A stretch of 64,000 nucleotides of DNA from a virus, in IMG/VR virus record IMGVR_UViG_3300025168_000047, positions 1 through 64,000 of that record. One strand, 5' to 3'. Position numbers and translations under genes: made by a program. Below, piece after piece: positions 1 to 7,648 of this stretch (position 1 is its first letter; the number at the start of each line of letters is the position of its first letter). The notes under the pieces were generated by a model that was not told where the DNA came from, did no database searches, and saw nothing but the letters and a program-made list of their open reading frames with translations.

Positions 1-1
1 T

Positions 2-367
2 CCAAACAATATTGCAGTAGGCGGCTGGCACAAAGATTTGGACTATAACCATCCGGACGGCGAATTAAACTTTGTTGTTTGCTTAACTGATGCAATAGAC
101 ACTAGCAGCATATGGGCTGAAAGCTCTCCCGGTAAAGAGGATTATCAACCACTTAACATGATACCCGGAGAAATGATACAATTTGATGGTAATCATTGCA
201 CACACGGAAACAAAGTTAATGAAACAGGAAAATCAAGAGTAAGCTTTGATTTTAGGATCTTACCACACAATAAATACAATCCGGATACATCTAAGAAATC
301 TGTAGCAATCGGTAGAAGCTTTACACTAGGCGACTATTACAAACTTTATGAAAAAAATGAAAATTGA
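2..367 (+). CDS. 2-oxoglutarate/Fe(II) oxygenase-like protein, 3' part only
   Basis: Only the C-terminal part lies in the window; the frame is open through base 2, so the true start is upstream. The visible chain begins PNNIAVGGWHKDLDYNHPDG. WHKD gives the H-x-D pair of the cupin-type Fe(II)/2OG oxygenase facial triad. GNHCTHGN and then KSRVSFDFRI supply a plausible distal histidine and the 2OG-binding arginine. Members of this fold hydroxylate small molecules, sugars or proteins; phage copies are common and mostly unassigned. The gene overlaps the start of the glycosyltransferase gene by 20 bases, so the two are probably co-translated and the substrate may belong to the same glycan pathway (inference). 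The fold is fairly secure; the substrate is unknown. Confidence 0.7.
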   Translation, partial: PNNIAVGGWHKDLDYNHPDGELNFVVCLTDAIDTSSIWAESSPGKEDYQPLNMIPGEMIQFDGNHCTHGNKVNETGKSRVSFDFRILPHNKYNPDTSKKSVAIGRSFTLGDYYKLYEKNEN

Positions 368-1109
368 TATTATTATACCATCTTATAAATCCAAAGAGAT
401 AACTACTTTGGCAATCAAATCTTTTGAAAAGAACAAAGGTGACTTCGACTTCAGATATATAGTGATCGAGAACGCCGGCGACGAATCATATAAAGAAGAC
501 ATTGTATCTTTAAATAAGAACGTTCATTGGATAACTAATAAATGTGAACATCGGTATTTGAGTTCGTTTACAAATGGTGAAGCGGTACAGAAGGGCCTTG
601 AGGTTGTTGAATCTGAATATGTTTTTGTATGCCATAACGATGTCGTAGCTACAAGTCCAGACTGGATGAGCTTTTTGTATTCAAAAATTGAAGAGGGTTG
701 CGTCATCGCCGGCACAGTGTTAGATAATGTTCGAATAAAGGCAGTTCATATTAGTGGAATGCTGATTAAATCAGAAATTGCCAAGAGTGTGGAGTTTGAC
801 CCAATTAACGATGACTATGGTAATCAAATTATGGATGTTGGAGATAATTGGACGCAATATTGTAAAGATAATGATTTAAAATATTACTGCTGTAATAATA
901 CTCACAATGAAAACGTTGGAGAAATTCCAGAACCATATACAAACTTTCATTCGGATAGAGCCGTTGATGATGACGGAAATGTTATTTTCCTGCATTTAGG
1001 AAGAGGAACGAGAAAAACATTAGGTGAATACAGTCAACCCGGCAAGACGCTCCATGTAGACTGGGTTGAGTTTGTTGAAAGAGAAATACTGGAGGTTTCA
1101 AATGGCTAG
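348..1109 (+). CDS. GT2-like glycosyltransferase
   Basis: The 253-residue product opens with IDIIIPSYKSKEITTLAIKS, the usual first strand and loop of GT-A family 2 glycosyltransferases. It continues with a Rossmann-like half and YVFVCHNDVV near residues 91-100, where an HND stands in for the metal-binding DXD. No membrane segment is visible, so it is probably cytosolic and uses an activated sugar. A second ATG lies three codons downstream of the chosen one; either works. The 3' end overlaps the following epimerase gene by 8 bases. Next to an epimerase and a UDP-glucose dehydrogenase it probably adds a sugar to a phage structure, phage DNA or host surface glycan; the sequence does not say which. 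Confidence 0.7.
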   Translation: MKKMKIDIIIPSYKSKEITTLAIKSFEKNKGDFDFRYIVIENAGDESYKEDIVSLNKNVHWITNKCEHRYLSSFTNGEAVQKGLEVVESEYVFVCHNDVVATSPDWMSFLYSKIEEGCVIAGTVLDNVRIKAVHISGMLIKSEIAKSVEFDPINDDYGNQIMDVGDNWTQYCKDNDLKYYCCNNTHNENVGEIPEPYTNFHSDRAVDDDGNVIFLHLGRGTRKTLGEYSQPGKTLHVDWVEFVEREILEVSNG

Positions 1110-1956
1110 ATGTTTAGTCACAGGTCACATGGGCTACATTGGTACCCATGTATATAACAAGTTAATTGAACTTGGACATGAGGTTATGGGAATCGACCTT
1201 AAAGAAGGTGAAGATATTCTTTTAGATTTAAATGACCTACAGTATGAAGAGTTCAAGCCAGAGTATATATTCCATTTAGCCGCGATACCTCGTGTTGCCT
1301 ACAGTATGGAGTATCCTCACGAAGTTTTGTATAATAATGTAGTAACCTCCTTAAACGTACTAGACTTCGCTAGAATCCACGGAGTAAAAAGAGTGATATA
1401 TTCAAGCTCTAGCTCTGTTCGAGGCAATGGAGACGGTCCTACGAGCCCCTATGGTGCTTCTAAGTTGATACCGGAGACTTTGTGCAAAAATTACTCTAAA
1501 GCTTTTGGAATCGACACGGTATGTCTTCGATATTTCAACGTTTATTCAGAAGATCAGAAGGCTGAAGGGCCGTATGCAACTGCCGTTTCGAATTGGATGC
1601 AATACTTACGTGACGGAAGAGATCCTTTTATTACTGGCGATGGCGAACAAAGAAGGGACATGTTGTATGTTCACGATGCTGTTGCAGCTAACATTTTTTG
1701 CATGAATTACGAAGGCACGTTCAATGGTCAAAATTTTGACACCGGTACCGGAAATAACATATCTTTGAATGAATTGAAACAAATAGTATTAGAACACCAC
1801 CCAGATACAGCATTTTTATATGTTGACGACAGAGCAGGTGACGTAAGGCTAACTAAGGCTGAAACTAAGCCTCTGTCTGATTTAGGTTGGACGACAAAAA
1901 TGGATATCAAGACTGGAGTATCGAATTGTTTTAAAGGGGCCAAAAATGAAATATAG
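1102..1956 (+). CDS. NAD-dependent sugar-nucleotide epimerase/dehydratase
   Basis: The 284-residue protein is an extended short-chain dehydrogenase. TGHMGYIGTHV (residues 7-17) is the GxxGxxG NAD-binding loop, a serine-rich strand near residue 110 carries the catalytic serine, and SPYGASK gives the YxxxK pair. RYFNVYS and GDGEQRRDMLYVHDA are typical of UDP-hexose 4-epimerases of the GalE/WbpP group. I chose the ATG at 1102 because GGAGG lies six bases upstream and the protein then begins directly at the Rossmann strand; an earlier in-frame start at 1066 would add 12 unlikely residues. The gene overlaps the dehydrogenase gene by 11 bases. The probable role is to make an activated sugar for the adjacent transferase. 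Epimerase versus dehydratase cannot be settled here. Confidence 0.82.
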   Translation: MARCLVTGHMGYIGTHVYNKLIELGHEVMGIDLKEGEDILLDLNDLQYEEFKPEYIFHLAAIPRVAYSMEYPHEVLYNNVVTSLNVLDFARIHGVKRVIYSSSSSVRGNGDGPTSPYGASKLIPETLCKNYSKAFGIDTVCLRYFNVYSEDQKAEGPYATAVSNWMQYLRDGRDPFITGDGEQRRDMLYVHDAVAANIFCMNYEGTFNGQNFDTGTGNNISLNELKQIVLEHHPDTAFLYVDDRAGDVRLTKAETKPLSDLGWTTKMDIKTGVSNCFKGAKNEI

Positions 1957-2800
1957 TATTGGTATCGTCGGAAACGGCTTCGTTGGTGCAGCTATTGCAG
2001 CAGGCTTCTCCCCTACTTGTAAGGTGAGAATCCACGATAAGAACGAATTAAGATCGCTTAATACTTTAGAGGACACAGTTAACTTATCTGATGTTGTGTT
2101 CGTCAGTGTTCCAACACCGATGAACGAAGACGGTTCGATAAACTTAAAAATTGTGGAATCAGTATTTGAAGAAATAACAAGAGTTAAAAATAATCCTGAC
2201 TGCACAATCGTGTTGAAATCTACAGTTGTCCCCGGAACAACAAAAAGATTAGCTAAAAAATACCCAAATTTGAATATTGTATACAATCCAGAGTTTCTGA
2301 CAGAGCGAAAAGCTCATTTTGATTTCAATAACCAATCTAGAATTGTATTGGGCGGAGAGTTAAAACATTTAGATTTGATTACAGAAGTATACAAAAAAAG
2401 ATTTATGCACTGCAACTTTGTTAAAACAGATACAACAACTGCAGAATTCATAAAATATTTTGGAAATCTGTTTTTTGCTGTGAAGGTCTCATTCGCAAAT
2501 GAAATGAAGTTAATGGCCAGCGATCTCGGCGTTAATTGGCAGGAGGCTTTATATGGTTTCGTTGCTGATGGTCGAGTTGGTGATTCACACTTACATGTAC
2601 CCGGACCAGATGGTAAACTGGGCTTTGGAGGGTCTTGTTTTCCGAAAGACCTTAACGCTTTTATAAATTTAGCGGATAATAAGGGTATAAATGTCAATGT
2701 TTTAAAAGCAGCATGGCAAACTAATTTAGAAGTTCGTCCTGAAAAAGACTGGGAACAGCTTAAAGGTCGAGCAGTAACATTAAAAAATAAAGGAGATTAA
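1946..2800 (+). CDS. UDP-glucose/GDP-mannose 6-dehydrogenase family, short form
   Basis: The product has the family's N-terminal Rossmann domain (IGIVGNGFVGAAIAAGF), the FVSVPTPM strand, STVVPGTT, and NPEFLTE with the conserved glutamate. The catalytic cysteine sits in GGSCFPKDLNAF near residue 229. These features belong to NAD-dependent oxidation of UDP-glucose to UDP-glucuronate or of a related sugar. The protein is 284 residues and stops about 55 residues after the catalytic cysteine. Usual bacterial enzymes run to roughly 390-450 residues and carry a C-terminal nucleotide-sugar-binding domain. That domain seems absent, with no frameshift remnant before the next gene. An AAGGGG-type ribosome site precedes the start. 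Chemistry is well supported; whether the short form is active alone is open. Confidence 0.82.
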   Translation: MKYSIGIVGNGFVGAAIAAGFSPTCKVRIHDKNELRSLNTLEDTVNLSDVVFVSVPTPMNEDGSINLKIVESVFEEITRVKNNPDCTIVLKSTVVPGTTKRLAKKYPNLNIVYNPEFLTERKAHFDFNNQSRIVLGGELKHLDLITEVYKKRFMHCNFVKTDTTTAEFIKYFGNLFFAVKVSFANEMKLMASDLGVNWQEALYGFVADGRVGDSHLHVPGPDGKLGFGGSCFPKDLNAFINLADNKGINVNVLKAAWQTNLEVRPEKDWEQLKGRAVTLKNKGD

Positions 2801-2804
2801 TGTA

Positions 2805-3065
2805 ATGGATATGAAGTTTAAAGGTGATAAGTCGCCACAAGGTCAAACTGTAAAGGAACTACAATTGTCTGATCAAGCTTTAGGAGCTTTGATGATGGCT
2901 CTTCAAAAGAGCTTGCTGGAACAAACTGACATTGTGCCGACACTTAAGGCATTTAAGTTGACAGAAGATGCATCAGGAGAATTAGTGGTTTTAAATCCAC
3001 CAGTTTTTAAAGTTGGAGATTCTGATCTAGAAACTCTTGCAAACCCAGCCGGCACTGAAGAGTAA
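2805..3065 (+). CDS. small acidic protein of unknown function
   Basis: An 86-residue protein I do not recognise. It has no membrane segment or cysteine motif. The middle is amphipathic helix-like (LSDQALGALMMALQKSLLEQ) and is followed by a short beta-type stretch, ELVVLNPPVFKV. AGGAG about ten bases upstream of the ATG, at the end of the dehydrogenase gene, is a good ribosome site. An out-of-frame ATG at 2800 is followed at once by a stop, so 2805 is the start. It sits in a string of small genes leading to the late sigma factor and is probably co-transcribed with them. No function can be given. Confidence 0.6.
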   Translation: MDMKFKGDKSPQGQTVKELQLSDQALGALMMALQKSLLEQTDIVPTLKAFKLTEDASGELVVLNPPVFKVGDSDLETLANPAGTEE

Positions 3066-3068
3066 GAA

Positions 3069-3320
3069 ATGCCTCGATATGCTTATAGATGTAAGCAATG
3101 TGATTATTCTTTCGAGATAGTTCATTCTATGAGCGAAAAAAAGAAAGATTGCCCTTCTTGCAACGCAGACGAATCTCTTGTGAGGATACCCAATTTGGTT
3201 ACTAAAAAGGTAACTCAGAAAACAAAAGTTGGGGACGTCGTGAAAGAATTTATCAAAGACGCAAAGCAAGAAGTAAAAGAGGAAAAAGAAAGAATTAGAA
3301 AAGAGGAGTATAAACCATGA
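3069..3320 (+). CDS. FmdB-type zinc-ribbon protein
   Basis: The 83-residue product starts MPRYAYRCKQCDYSFEIVHS and carries two CxxC knuckles, CKQC and CPSC, spaced as in the FmdB zinc-ribbon family (the usual opening is MPxYxYxCxxC). The C-terminal half is a lysine- and glutamate-rich helix. FmdB-type ribbons are found in many bacteria and phages as putative nucleic-acid or protein-binding regulators; their activity is poorly defined. The gene ends in an ATGA overlap with the next gene, giving translational coupling. Family assignment is good, function is not known. Confidence 0.8.
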   Translation: MPRYAYRCKQCDYSFEIVHSMSEKKKDCPSCNADESLVRIPNLVTKKVTQKTKVGDVVKEFIKDAKQEVKEEKERIRKEEYKP

Positions 3321-3634
3321 TAACAGCAATATTAATAATGTCTTCGGCATTAAACATTTTATTGGTGTGGTATGCGAGAAAATTGCTACAAAAACTAGCA
3401 TATTTCTCCGAAGATATCGAAGATATGAACAATAACATAGAAGGCTTTGCTGTGCATCTAGAAAAGTTGCATAGCTTAGAGACTTACTATGGCGATCAAG
3501 ATTTACAGAACTTAATTGCACATGCCAAAAGCACTGCGCAAGAAATGAGACAATTTAAAGATTTGTATTTAATAGGGGAAACTGAAGAAGGAATTTTAGA
3601 GGATGCCGAGGAAGAAGAGCAAAAAGTCGAATAG
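3317..3634 (+). CDS. small membrane-anchored protein with acidic tail
   Basis: The 105-residue protein has a single hydrophobic segment at its very N-terminus (about residues 2-19, ITAILIMSSALNILLVWYA). A long helical, charged stretch follows, and the protein ends in a run of glutamates (EDAEEEEQ). This is the shape of a bitopic inner-membrane protein with a coiled or helical cytoplasmic or periplasmic part. GAGGAG upstream of the ATG at 3317 is a strong ribosome site. The end overlaps the sigma-factor gene by 32 bases. I do not recognise the family and give no function. Confidence 0.6.
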   Translation: MITAILIMSSALNILLVWYARKLLQKLAYFSEDIEDMNNNIEGFAVHLEKLHSLETYYGDQDLQNLIAHAKSTAQEMRQFKDLYLIGETEEGILEDAEEEEQKVE

Positions 3635-4295
3635 ATATTATTTTACCAAAGATCACGAAGACGCGATTGTAAAATATGCGTCGACAAAAGACCGGGAAGT
3701 AAGAACCAAGCTTTATATAGAATGGATTCAGCCAGCTTTCAGCGAAATGGTGGACAAGATAGTTTATACCTATAAGTTTTCGAACCTGCCAAACATTGAT
3801 CTTTTGAGAGATGATTGCAAAATATGGTTAACTACAATTTTAGACAAGTATGATCCAAACAAAGGATCAAAAGCTTTTTCATATTTTAGTGTCATTACAA
3901 AGAACTGGTTTATTCACAAAGTAAAGAAGAATACTCAACAAAACAGAAGAGAGTTAGATTATGATAACTTGTCCAAGAATGTTGAACAGAATTATTTATC
4001 GACAGATATTCAATATAATGAAGAACGAGAATATGATGAGTTCTGGGAACACCTGTGGTCAGAGATTGAATCTTGGGATACCGGAAAATTAAAGGAAAAC
4101 GAAAAGAAAGTTTTAGAAGCAGTTAAGATAATTTTGAAGAATTCTGACAATATTGAGATTTTTAATAAGAAGGCTGTATATCTTTACCTTCGAGAATTGA
4201 CTGGCTTAAATACAAAGCAAGTTGTTAACTGCTTAAACAAGATGAGAGATAGATATAAAAAATTTAAGGTAGATTGGAACGAAGGAAAATATTAA
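3603..4295 (+). CDS. gp55: T4 gp55-like late-transcription sigma factor
   Basis: The 230-residue basic protein resembles the small sigma factor that T4-related phages use to direct host RNA polymerase to late promoters. The clearest segment, near residues 78-105, reads LDKYDPNKGSKAFSYFSVIT followed by KNWFIHKVKK, as in sigma region 2, where the -10 element is recognised and melted. The N-terminus is lysine-rich. The C-terminal part (TKQVVNCLNKMRDRYKKFK) looks like a helix-turn-helix. In T4 this protein acts with gp33 and the gp45 sliding clamp at TATAAATA promoters; neither partner is evident in the window. The ACTATTTA elements listed here are candidate targets. Divergence from T4 gp55 leaves some uncertainty. 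Confidence 0.75.
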   Translation: MPRKKSKKSNRYYFTKDHEDAIVKYASTKDREVRTKLYIEWIQPAFSEMVDKIVYTYKFSNLPNIDLLRDDCKIWLTTILDKYDPNKGSKAFSYFSVITKNWFIHKVKKNTQQNRRELDYDNLSKNVEQNYLSTDIQYNEEREYDEFWEHLWSEIESWDTGKLKENEKKVLEAVKIILKNSDNIEIFNKKAVYLYLRELTGLNTKQVVNCLNKMRDRYKKFKVDWNEGKY

Positions 4296-4315
4296 CCAAT
4301 CTAATTACTATAGAA

Positions 4316-4603
4316 ATGACTGATTTAGAAAAATATATACAAGAAGCTATTGAGAACATTCACAATGATCGCAAGGTCACCAATGACCTCCTTAAAGACG
4401 TTATGCGTTTGTTAGCTGTCGATGGTACTGCATATGAAAAAGTAGGCGCAATCGCTGCAAAATATGTTGAAACACTGCAAAGATCTAACGAACAGTTAGT
4501 AAAGATTGCAGCTTTGACACAGAAAGCAACAACTAAGTCCGAGGGCCTTTCAACTGCCGACAAAGACGATTTATATGATTTAATCCAAGGCGATAAGGAA
4601 TGA
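4316..4603 (+). CDS. small helical protein next to the late sigma factor
   Basis: A 95-residue, entirely helical-looking protein (MTDLEKYIQEAIENIHNDRK; later KYVETLQRSNEQLVKIAAL). The ATG at 4316 is preferred: an upstream TTG at 4274 in the same frame would add only residues that overlap the sigma gene. No strong SD precedes it. There are no cysteines or membrane segments. Its place directly after the gp55-like gene makes a transcription cofactor such as a gp33 analogue conceivable, and its size before the structural genes would also suit a small packaging or assembly factor. Neither is shown by sequence, so it stays unassigned. Confidence 0.6.
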   Translation: MTDLEKYIQEAIENIHNDRKVTNDLLKDVMRLLAVDGTAYEKVGAIAAKYVETLQRSNEQLVKIAALTQKATTKSEGLSTADKDDLYDLIQGDKE

Positions 4604-4607
4604 ACAA

Positions 4608-6065
4608 GTGGCCGATGAAGAAGAAACTAGCGAATCTGGCACGGCATCAGGAACACAACTTCCTCCCGAGATAGCTCCACTTGGAACTTCTGAAGATCAA
4701 GTAGCAAAAGATGTTCTTGAATCTGAGGATTTCACAAAGAGCATTTTTGAAAAATACGCTTACGGAGATCTGAATCCATGGGTACGATCCGAGACCGGAG
4801 AGTTTCTTGATAAAAGTCATTCTACTTTTCTAGGTTCTCTTGGGATAGGCACCTTAAGCTCAACTAACCAAAATATTTTTGGAAATCAATATATTTTTAA
4901 GGCAGAAGTTTTATACGCTTGGAAAGTGCCGGGGCCAAGTCCACACGGTTTTCTTTCTCTATTTCCAGATATAACAAACGCTGTGCATGTTAAAGCTAGA
5001 ATCCCAGAGTTGCATCAATTACCCCTACCAGCCAACCTGCCGATTGAAAACAATCCTACAGACGTCAAAGCAGATTGGTCAATTATTAATCAATATCCAA
5101 CTTATGTTGCGAAAGATACTCTTGTTTCAGAGTATGGTTTGCCGCAACCGGGCCAAATTATTTATGTAGGTTACGAATGCATCAACCCTTTCCGTGGCGG
5201 TTTGTATTTAGGTCCAATCAATAAGACGCAGGTTTTCATCCCGAACCCCAATACCCCTGCCGAGCCAATGCCGTTTGGAACGCCATCTGGTAGAGTTGGA
5301 GGAGTTCCAATTAACCCAAAACCTCTTGGCTCCAACGAACTTCCAAAATCCTTACAACAGGGAAGATATATTATATTTGGAGACAGTCAGGCTCGCGGAC
5401 AGTTAGGAAAAGCGGTTGAAGAACGTCTGCGAGAATATGGAGTGTCTCCACCAAATGGTTATGTGCGAAAAAATACATCAAGAGTAGGCGCTCAGATTAG
5501 AGAATTTGCACCAATGGGCTCAAAGCGCCTCCGCAAACTGGGAAAGCTAAGATCAACAGGTGTGTATAATGGAGGTCCAGATAATGGAATATCAGGACCA
5601 AATACAATACAAAGATTTTTAGATGACAAAGTTGAGAATATAATTTGGATCGGTGGAGGTAACTCAGCCGGCAACAACAGTTCTACCTACACCGGCGCAA
5701 TGAGAGAGATCATCGAGAACATAAAAAGGACTGCTGGTCCAAATACAAAGATAATTTTAATCGGCCCGCCTAGGCACTTTAGAAGGGATGCCGAAGGCAA
5801 TCAAAAAAGAGCAAATGTCGCGAACTCTTTTGATTCTTTTGCAGCAGCCGACCCACAAATTACATCTTATAACCCATTTGTTCTGTGGTCTGATCAAACC
5901 ACCGCATCCACTGGCGACGGTGTACACCTTTCCCGCAAAGGCGCTCAGACTCTAGTAGATCGGATTATGCCTCCAAGAGCAGAAGAACGAGTCCCAGCCG
6001 GCGCAGGAGCTACTGACCTACCAGCAGATCTCCTTGAGGAAACTTCTGAATCCACCGCTCAATAA
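4608..6065 (+). CDS. baseplate-hub-type protein: OB-like domain fused to SGNH esterase
   Basis: Starts with GTG (4608). Residues about 65-205 form a domain shared with the next two genes: FKAEVLYAWK, VKARIPEL, LPIENN, ADWSIINQYPTY, then PQPGQIIYVGYE and YLGPI. The last segments resemble the OB fold of gp5/VgrG spikes. After a proline-rich linker, residues about 250-455 form an SGNH hydrolase. IIFGDSQARG carries the nucleophile serine, WIGGGNSAG the oxyanion-hole asparagine, and DGVHLSRKGAQ the Asp/His pair, so the catalytic set looks complete. SGNH enzymes include peptidoglycan and polysaccharide O-acetylesterases. The likely role is deacetylation of host wall or surface glycan during entry, from the baseplate (inference). 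The hydrolase is well supported; its substrate is not. Confidence 0.78.
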   Translation: MADEEETSESGTASGTQLPPEIAPLGTSEDQVAKDVLESEDFTKSIFEKYAYGDLNPWVRSETGEFLDKSHSTFLGSLGIGTLSSTNQNIFGNQYIFKAEVLYAWKVPGPSPHGFLSLFPDITNAVHVKARIPELHQLPLPANLPIENNPTDVKADWSIINQYPTYVAKDTLVSEYGLPQPGQIIYVGYECINPFRGGLYLGPINKTQVFIPNPNTPAEPMPFGTPSGRVGGVPINPKPLGSNELPKSLQQGRYIIFGDSQARGQLGKAVEERLREYGVSPPNGYVRKNTSRVGAQIREFAPMGSKRLRKLGKLRSTGVYNGGPDNGISGPNTIQRFLDDKVENIIWIGGGNSAGNNSSTYTGAMREIIENIKRTAGPNTKIILIGPPRHFRRDAEGNQKRANVANSFDSFAAADPQITSYNPFVLWSDQTTASTGDGVHLSRKGAQTLVDRIMPPRAEERVPAGAGATDLPADLLEETSESTAQ

Positions 6066-6091
6066 AACTGATAAAAAACTAATTATTTACT

Positions 6092-7639
6092 GTGTCCACA
6101 TTTCATAAAAAACCCGGAGAACTAAACCCAACAACAAAGGCGTCAACAAAAACCTTTGTCGATCCGCAGCACACCACCTTTTTCGGCCTTGCAAAGCAAC
6201 AATCAATTGATGCCACAAGAGAAAATGTGTTTGAGGGGATGACTAGATTCAAAGCAGTTGTATTATACGCTTGGAAAGAAACTCCTTCAGAAGAAGCCAA
6301 TGCATCAACTCATATGGGTGGTTTAGGCGAATATGAGACGGTATACGTTAAAGCAGCAATCCCAGAGATTGATAAAATGCCCTTTCCTTCAAAGCTCCCC
6401 ATCGCAAACAACAGCCAAGCTGACGCAGATTGGACAATGATTAATCAATATAAAACATACGCAGCTATGGATACATCAATTTCTAATTTAGGTGTTCCTG
6501 CTCCCGGAACAATAGTATATGTTACATTTGAACAAATAAGCGCAGATCATATTGCCGGAGGAATATATATGGGTCCAGTGAATATCGATGATATGCCAAA
6601 CCCCGAGGGACTTTTAGAAACACCCGATGTCAAATGGACTCAAGGAACTACCACTTTGCAAAACTTCGATCTTGATTTAGGAGATATGGACCTTCCGGAA
6701 GTTATAACCTCACCAGAACAGGATATAGCGAGAGCGTTATGGGTGCAACATCAAACCAAACTTATCTTCCCGGGCACAATAGGATTCCCTGCAAGAATGC
6801 TTTTTTCAATACAAGCTTGTGAAAGCGGTGGAAATCCCAATGTAATAAGATTTGAGCCTCATGTTTTTTATGGTTACACGAAAAGTGGTCCAAATTCTTA
6901 TCAAAAAGCAAATCGGACTAGGAATGGAAACAAGATACCCTACCCAATGCCCGTGCCATATCAAGGCGGAGGAAATGTTGCGGGTTTTCAACAGAAAGGT
7001 TACGGATGGGCAGTCCGTCGAGGCAAACTAAAACAAACTAGAGTCTCTTTCAGGGGTGAAGAGACCAATTCAGCCGCATTTCAAAGAGCTTTCGCTCAAG
7101 ATCCAGTCGGAGCTTTGTTTTCAACGAGTTTCGGAGCTTATCAATTTTTAGGAATGTTCTTATTAGCAGGAGCAAACCCAGAAGTAAGAGGGAGTATATA
7201 CAATCACTCAACATGGACAGCGGAGCACGCACAAAAAGCACTTGCACTTTATAAAGAAAACCCAATTAAAGCTAGTGATTATGGTGTGGTGGCTATAATC
7301 AAGGCAAAAGGTCGTGATTTTGTACAAAGAGCGGCCTCTGCGGCCTATGTTCCCGGCGCATTACCTGATTTTGCGTATGTAGCACGTCGATTTAATGGAG
7401 ACACAAGTGCATATTCTAATTTTAGACAAGACAAATCTAAACCATATTCTTCAAAAAGAAAGAAGTGTCCGGATTTAAGAGAGTACGCCGGCCAGAATTT
7501 AAAGAATTTTAGAAATACTTGCGGTGGATACGCCGGCAAGCTTTTTTATAATTGGTTGAAATATCGAGAACTTGAAGGATTGTATGAGAAACAATTAGCT
7601 GCACAACTTGTAAGTTCTACTTATCCGGATTTGGTTTGA
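6092..7639 (+). CDS. baseplate-hub-type protein: OB-like domain fused to N-acetylmuramidase
   Basis: A 515-residue protein read from GTG at 6092; no good SD is visible. Residues about 25-170 repeat the shared N-terminal domain (HTTFFG, FKAVVLYAWK, VKAAIPEI, ADWTMINQYKTYAA, PAPGTIVYVTFE, YMGPV). The C-terminal part, about 225-500, matches the DUF3380/PF11860 N-acetylmuramidase pattern. IQACESGG followed by VIRFEPHVFYGY holds the catalytic glutamate (about E243), FSTSFGAYQFLGM is the central helix, and VARRFNGDTSAYSNF is the typical late motif. Such enzymes cut the MurNAc-GlcNAc bond of peptidoglycan. A domain order of OB-like mount then lysozyme-like enzyme is that of T4 gp5 without its needle. 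It probably acts in the periplasm at infection. Confidence 0.8.
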   Translation: MSTFHKKPGELNPTTKASTKTFVDPQHTTFFGLAKQQSIDATRENVFEGMTRFKAVVLYAWKETPSEEANASTHMGGLGEYETVYVKAAIPEIDKMPFPSKLPIANNSQADADWTMINQYKTYAAMDTSISNLGVPAPGTIVYVTFEQISADHIAGGIYMGPVNIDDMPNPEGLLETPDVKWTQGTTTLQNFDLDLGDMDLPEVITSPEQDIARALWVQHQTKLIFPGTIGFPARMLFSIQACESGGNPNVIRFEPHVFYGYTKSGPNSYQKANRTRNGNKIPYPMPVPYQGGGNVAGFQQKGYGWAVRRGKLKQTRVSFRGEETNSAAFQRAFAQDPVGALFSTSFGAYQFLGMFLLAGANPEVRGSIYNHSTWTAEHAQKALALYKENPIKASDYGVVAIIKAKGRDFVQRAASAAYVPGALPDFAYVARRFNGDTSAYSNFRQDKSKPYSSKRKKCPDLREYAGQNLKNFRNTCGGYAGKLFYNWLKYRELEGLYEKQLAAQLVSSTYPDLV

Positions 7640-7648
7640 GGTTAAAAG

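Noticed and set aside
1066-1101. Longer start for the epimerase
   Set aside because: It overlaps the glycosyltransferase gene further, lacks the GGAGG spacing and adds residues before the Rossmann strand.
3027-3521. A 164-codon open frame on the minus strand
   Set aside because: Antisense to the zinc-ribbon and membrane-protein genes; phenylalanine- and leucine-rich shadow of AAA/GAA-rich coding sequence.
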